A DNA stretch of 64,000 nt from the NCBI RefSeq assembly GCF_028736175.1, contig NZ_CP117880.1, forward strand, positions 1 through 64,000, in the 5' to 3' direction. Each line of letters starts with the position of its first letter. The first letter of the stretch is position 1. Positions 62,247 to 64,000 of this stretch are shown here, one piece after another. This stretch comes from Sphingobacterium oryzagri (GTDB lineage: Bacteria > Bacteroidota > Bacteroidia > Sphingobacteriales > Sphingobacteriaceae). The position numbers and the translations under genes were made by a program. Below the pieces are notes generated by a model. The model worked only from the letters and a program-made list of their open reading frames with translations, was not told where the DNA came from and searched no databases.

Positions 62247-63587
62247 CTAATCGCGCAATGTCGTAAGGTCTTGATCTGGAGCTGGAAAACCAAAGGCATC
62301 GAGTTCGTCGTAAACCGATTGGTTGACTTTAAATCCCCATTTACGGAAGAAGTCTGAAAGATTTTTTTGCGTTACCTGAGCTACCGTGAGCATGAAGTAT
62401 CGCATTTTCTCTTCATCGGTTGAAACGTTAGGTCTATTCTCCCGGGTTGAGCGACTTAATTGAATAAATACCTCGTCACCAAAAGCAAGTTGTAACTGAT
62501 GAAACATGATTAATTTTAATTCAACGTCGCCTTGGTTGAAATTACGATCGACCACTGGTTTTTGCAAATAAGTATCCAGTTTGTGCCAAGAATTGTTCGT
62601 TGTAATTCGGCTTGGAGACAAGCCAAATCCGCGTTCACTGGCCAACGAATAAACATTTACGGTCGTTTCTGTCATACCGGTCCAGGTCCATGCGTTTTGC
62701 TGATAGGTATGCCCTACTTCATGCCACATCCCCCAGCCATTTACGTTGGAAAGGTAAAGCGGCTGTAACAGACGATAAGATAACGACTCCGTATAATAAA
62801 TTGCGATGCCTGCCGCCATATATCCGCCAGAAGCAGCGTCTCTAACCGTGATGAGATGTTTATTATACGGAACGGCATGCACACCGCTATTACCGCTTAG
62901 ACCACTAATCTTATTCGAAAAATCAATAATAGCATCCAATCGGTCTACGATAAGATTTTGATCTTCATTTTGATACAACAATGCCTTCTCCATGTTGGCA
63001 ACCATGATTGTATGGTCCGAGGAGAAAACCACATCAGGCACATCATCCTTTAATGCATTTAACGTTTCTTGCCATTGCGACTGGGAGGTCTTTCCTTTTT
63101 GGAAATATGGAACGGCAACAAAACCATCCCCAAAAGTAATCTCTACTTGGCCTGTGCTGCTGTAGTTATTTGCCGTATAAATGATGTATACCAATCCGCC
63201 GTATTGATCAATGGTGAACGATTGCGTTCCTTCTTGAAGATTGAAATACTGCCTGACTGGTCTGACATTATCGCGGAATGGCGTGCCGATAGCAAGGCGA
63301 ATGGGCGTAGTGCCTGATTTCACGGTTGTCTTAATGGTTACCACGCTATTAGGCGCGGCATAAAATCCGGTCGCCTGCATCTCGTTATGGTTCCCTCGAA
63401 ATCGCATTCTATCGGTTTCAGTAGTAGCAGAAGGTGTGACGCTAAACGTTTGTACGCTGTCCGCGATAGCTAAGGTTTGCTCTATGGCAGCTGAAGATGC
63501 CGCTTCTATAGAGGTTACGGCTTTTTCGCAGGAAGAAAATCCTACTAAAACACTGGCTACGAGTAAATAAAAAATGTTCTTTTTCAT
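62247..63587 (-). CDS. M60-like (enhancin-type) metallopeptidase lipoprotein
   Basis: 446 residues with a lipobox (LVGFSSC, acylated Cys20). The gluzincin motif HEVGH (in MWHEVGHTYQQ, about residue 295) with a downstream Glu (GMTETTVNVYS) marks the M60 domain. The preceding GFYAAPNSVVTIKTTV and VYIIYTANNYSSTGQVEITF segments form its N-terminal beta-sandwich. Family members cleave mucin-type O-glycoproteins, and in Bacteroidota they are often paired with glycan-binding modules, which are absent here. It is monocistronic with its own terminator. Confidence 0.9.
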   Translation of the reverse strand: MKKNIFYLLVASVLVGFSSCEKAVTSIEAASSAAIEQTLAIADSVQTFSVTPSATTETDRMRFRGNHNEMQATGFYAAPNSVVTIKTTVKSGTTPIRLAIGTPFRDNVRPVRQYFNLQEGTQSFTIDQYGGLVYIIYTANNYSSTGQVEITFGDGFVAVPYFQKGKTSQSQWQETLNALKDDVPDVVFSSDHTIMVANMEKALLYQNEDQNLIVDRLDAIIDFSNKISGLSGNSGVHAVPYNKHLITVRDAASGGYMAAGIAIYYTESLSYRLLQPLYLSNVNGWGMWHEVGHTYQQNAWTWTGMTETTVNVYSLASERGFGLSPSRITTNNSWHKLDTYLQKPVVDRNFNQGDVELKLIMFHQLQLAFGDEVFIQLSRSTRENRPNVSTDEEKMRYFMLTVAQVTQKNLSDFFRKWGFKVNQSVYDELDAFGFPAPDQDLTTLRD

Positions 63588-63895
63588 TGGTTATTTATTT
63601 AAGTTATCAATTCGTTAAACTCGCGTAGTTATGTTCAACTCATACATTATGAGTGACTTGATTGTATTGCTGGTTGTTAGCGACCGTTTGCAATTTCTAT
63701 TCAAGTTATGCATAATAACACGAGTTTTAAGTGAGCAATCGATTGTGCAAATCACGAAAAGCTTTTCGTAACAGCGGACTTAGCTGAGAAATTAGATGAT
63801 TGTCTTACATTGGCTTAGTGTGTTTATGCATCCGTTGTCGCAATAAGGGAATCAATGGCGGATAATTGGGGTGTTTCGGTAAAGTATCTCCCTAG
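63588..63895. other. Intergenic region upstream of the M60 gene
   Basis: No supported gene. It contains a perfect 16-bp palindrome, ACGAAAAGCTTTTCGT (63754-63769), about 167 nt upstream of the M60 start. Confidence 0.5.
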
Positions 63896-64000
63896 TTAAA
63901 TAGTTTTCATTGCGTTGCCGTAGATCATTTCGGTTTGATACAGCTGCAGTTCGAATTTGATACGATGCTTTGCCAATAGGCGACAAGAATAGAAAAGCGC
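63896..64000 (-). CDS. Possible 3' end of a gene cut by the right edge
   Basis: A minus-strand frame enters at the right edge and stops with TAA at 63898-63896 after 34 residues, ending RIKFELQLYQTEMIYGNAMKTI. The composition is protein-like, but the piece is too short to name and could be chance. Confidence 0.35.
   Translation of the reverse strand, partial: ALFYSCRLLAKHRIKFELQLYQTEMIYGNAMKTI

Overview
The window looks like a chromosomal segment from a Bacteroidota bacterium, most likely of the Sphingobacteriaceae type. The evidence is direct: two SusC/SusD pairs, secreted glycan-active enzymes and lipoproteins, a futalosine hydrolase, and many promoters carrying the Bacteroidota -7 element TAnnTTTG. 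There are no insertion sequences, phage genes, integrases or CRISPR arrays. Two tRNA genes are present: Arg(CCT) and Lys(CTT).

Region 1 (about 1-26.6 kb) is mostly housekeeping. It holds apaG (cut by the left edge), an RsmI-like methylase, a Nif3 protein and a coiled-coil zinc-ribbon protein, followed by a tricorn-type protease, CPBP protease, DUF2007 protein and cdsA. Then come anmK, gcvH, pdhB, mqnB, queD and folE, an O-methyltransferase, and a cell-wall group with two tandem LysM glucosaminidases and an amidase lipoprotein. A four-gene minus-strand operon follows (PIG-L deacetylase, 65-aa and 39-aa membrane peptides, Na+/solute symporter; the 39-aa gene is easily missed). A peroxiredoxin-thioredoxin-small helical protein operon closes the region.

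Region 2 (about 26.7-35.4 kb) is a glycan-uptake operon: SusC, SusD, a YdcF-like protein and a GH92-like glycosidase. It is preceded by a perfect dyad just upstream of its -7 element.

Region 3 (about 35.5-56.8 kb) is a pectin/galacturonate utilisation locus. It encodes a pectinesterase (CE8), an alcohol dehydrogenase, a polygalacturonase (GH28), a GH105 hydrolase, UxaB, UxaA, UxaC, KDPG aldolase, a hexuronate transporter, a GapN-type dehydrogenase, a LacI-family regulator and a second, convergent SusC/SusD pair. The inferred path is: pectin is de-esterified and cut outside the cytoplasm, galacturonate enters by the MFS carrier, is isomerised (UxaC), reduced (UxaB) and dehydrated (UxaA) to 2-keto-3-deoxygluconate, and after phosphorylation is split by KDPG aldolase, with GapN oxidising the triose phosphate. 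The 2-keto-3-deoxygluconate kinase is not in the window. Similar dyads in front of the dehydrogenase and polygalacturonase genes suggest local LacI control.

Region 4 (about 57.4-64 kb) is mixed: a GNAT acetyltransferase, a YbjJ-like MFS carrier, a GH43-like glycosidase, a DUF6624-like lipoprotein, an unrecognised 156-aa protein, tRNA-Lys and an M60-type metallopeptidase lipoprotein. A short open frame is cut by the right edge.
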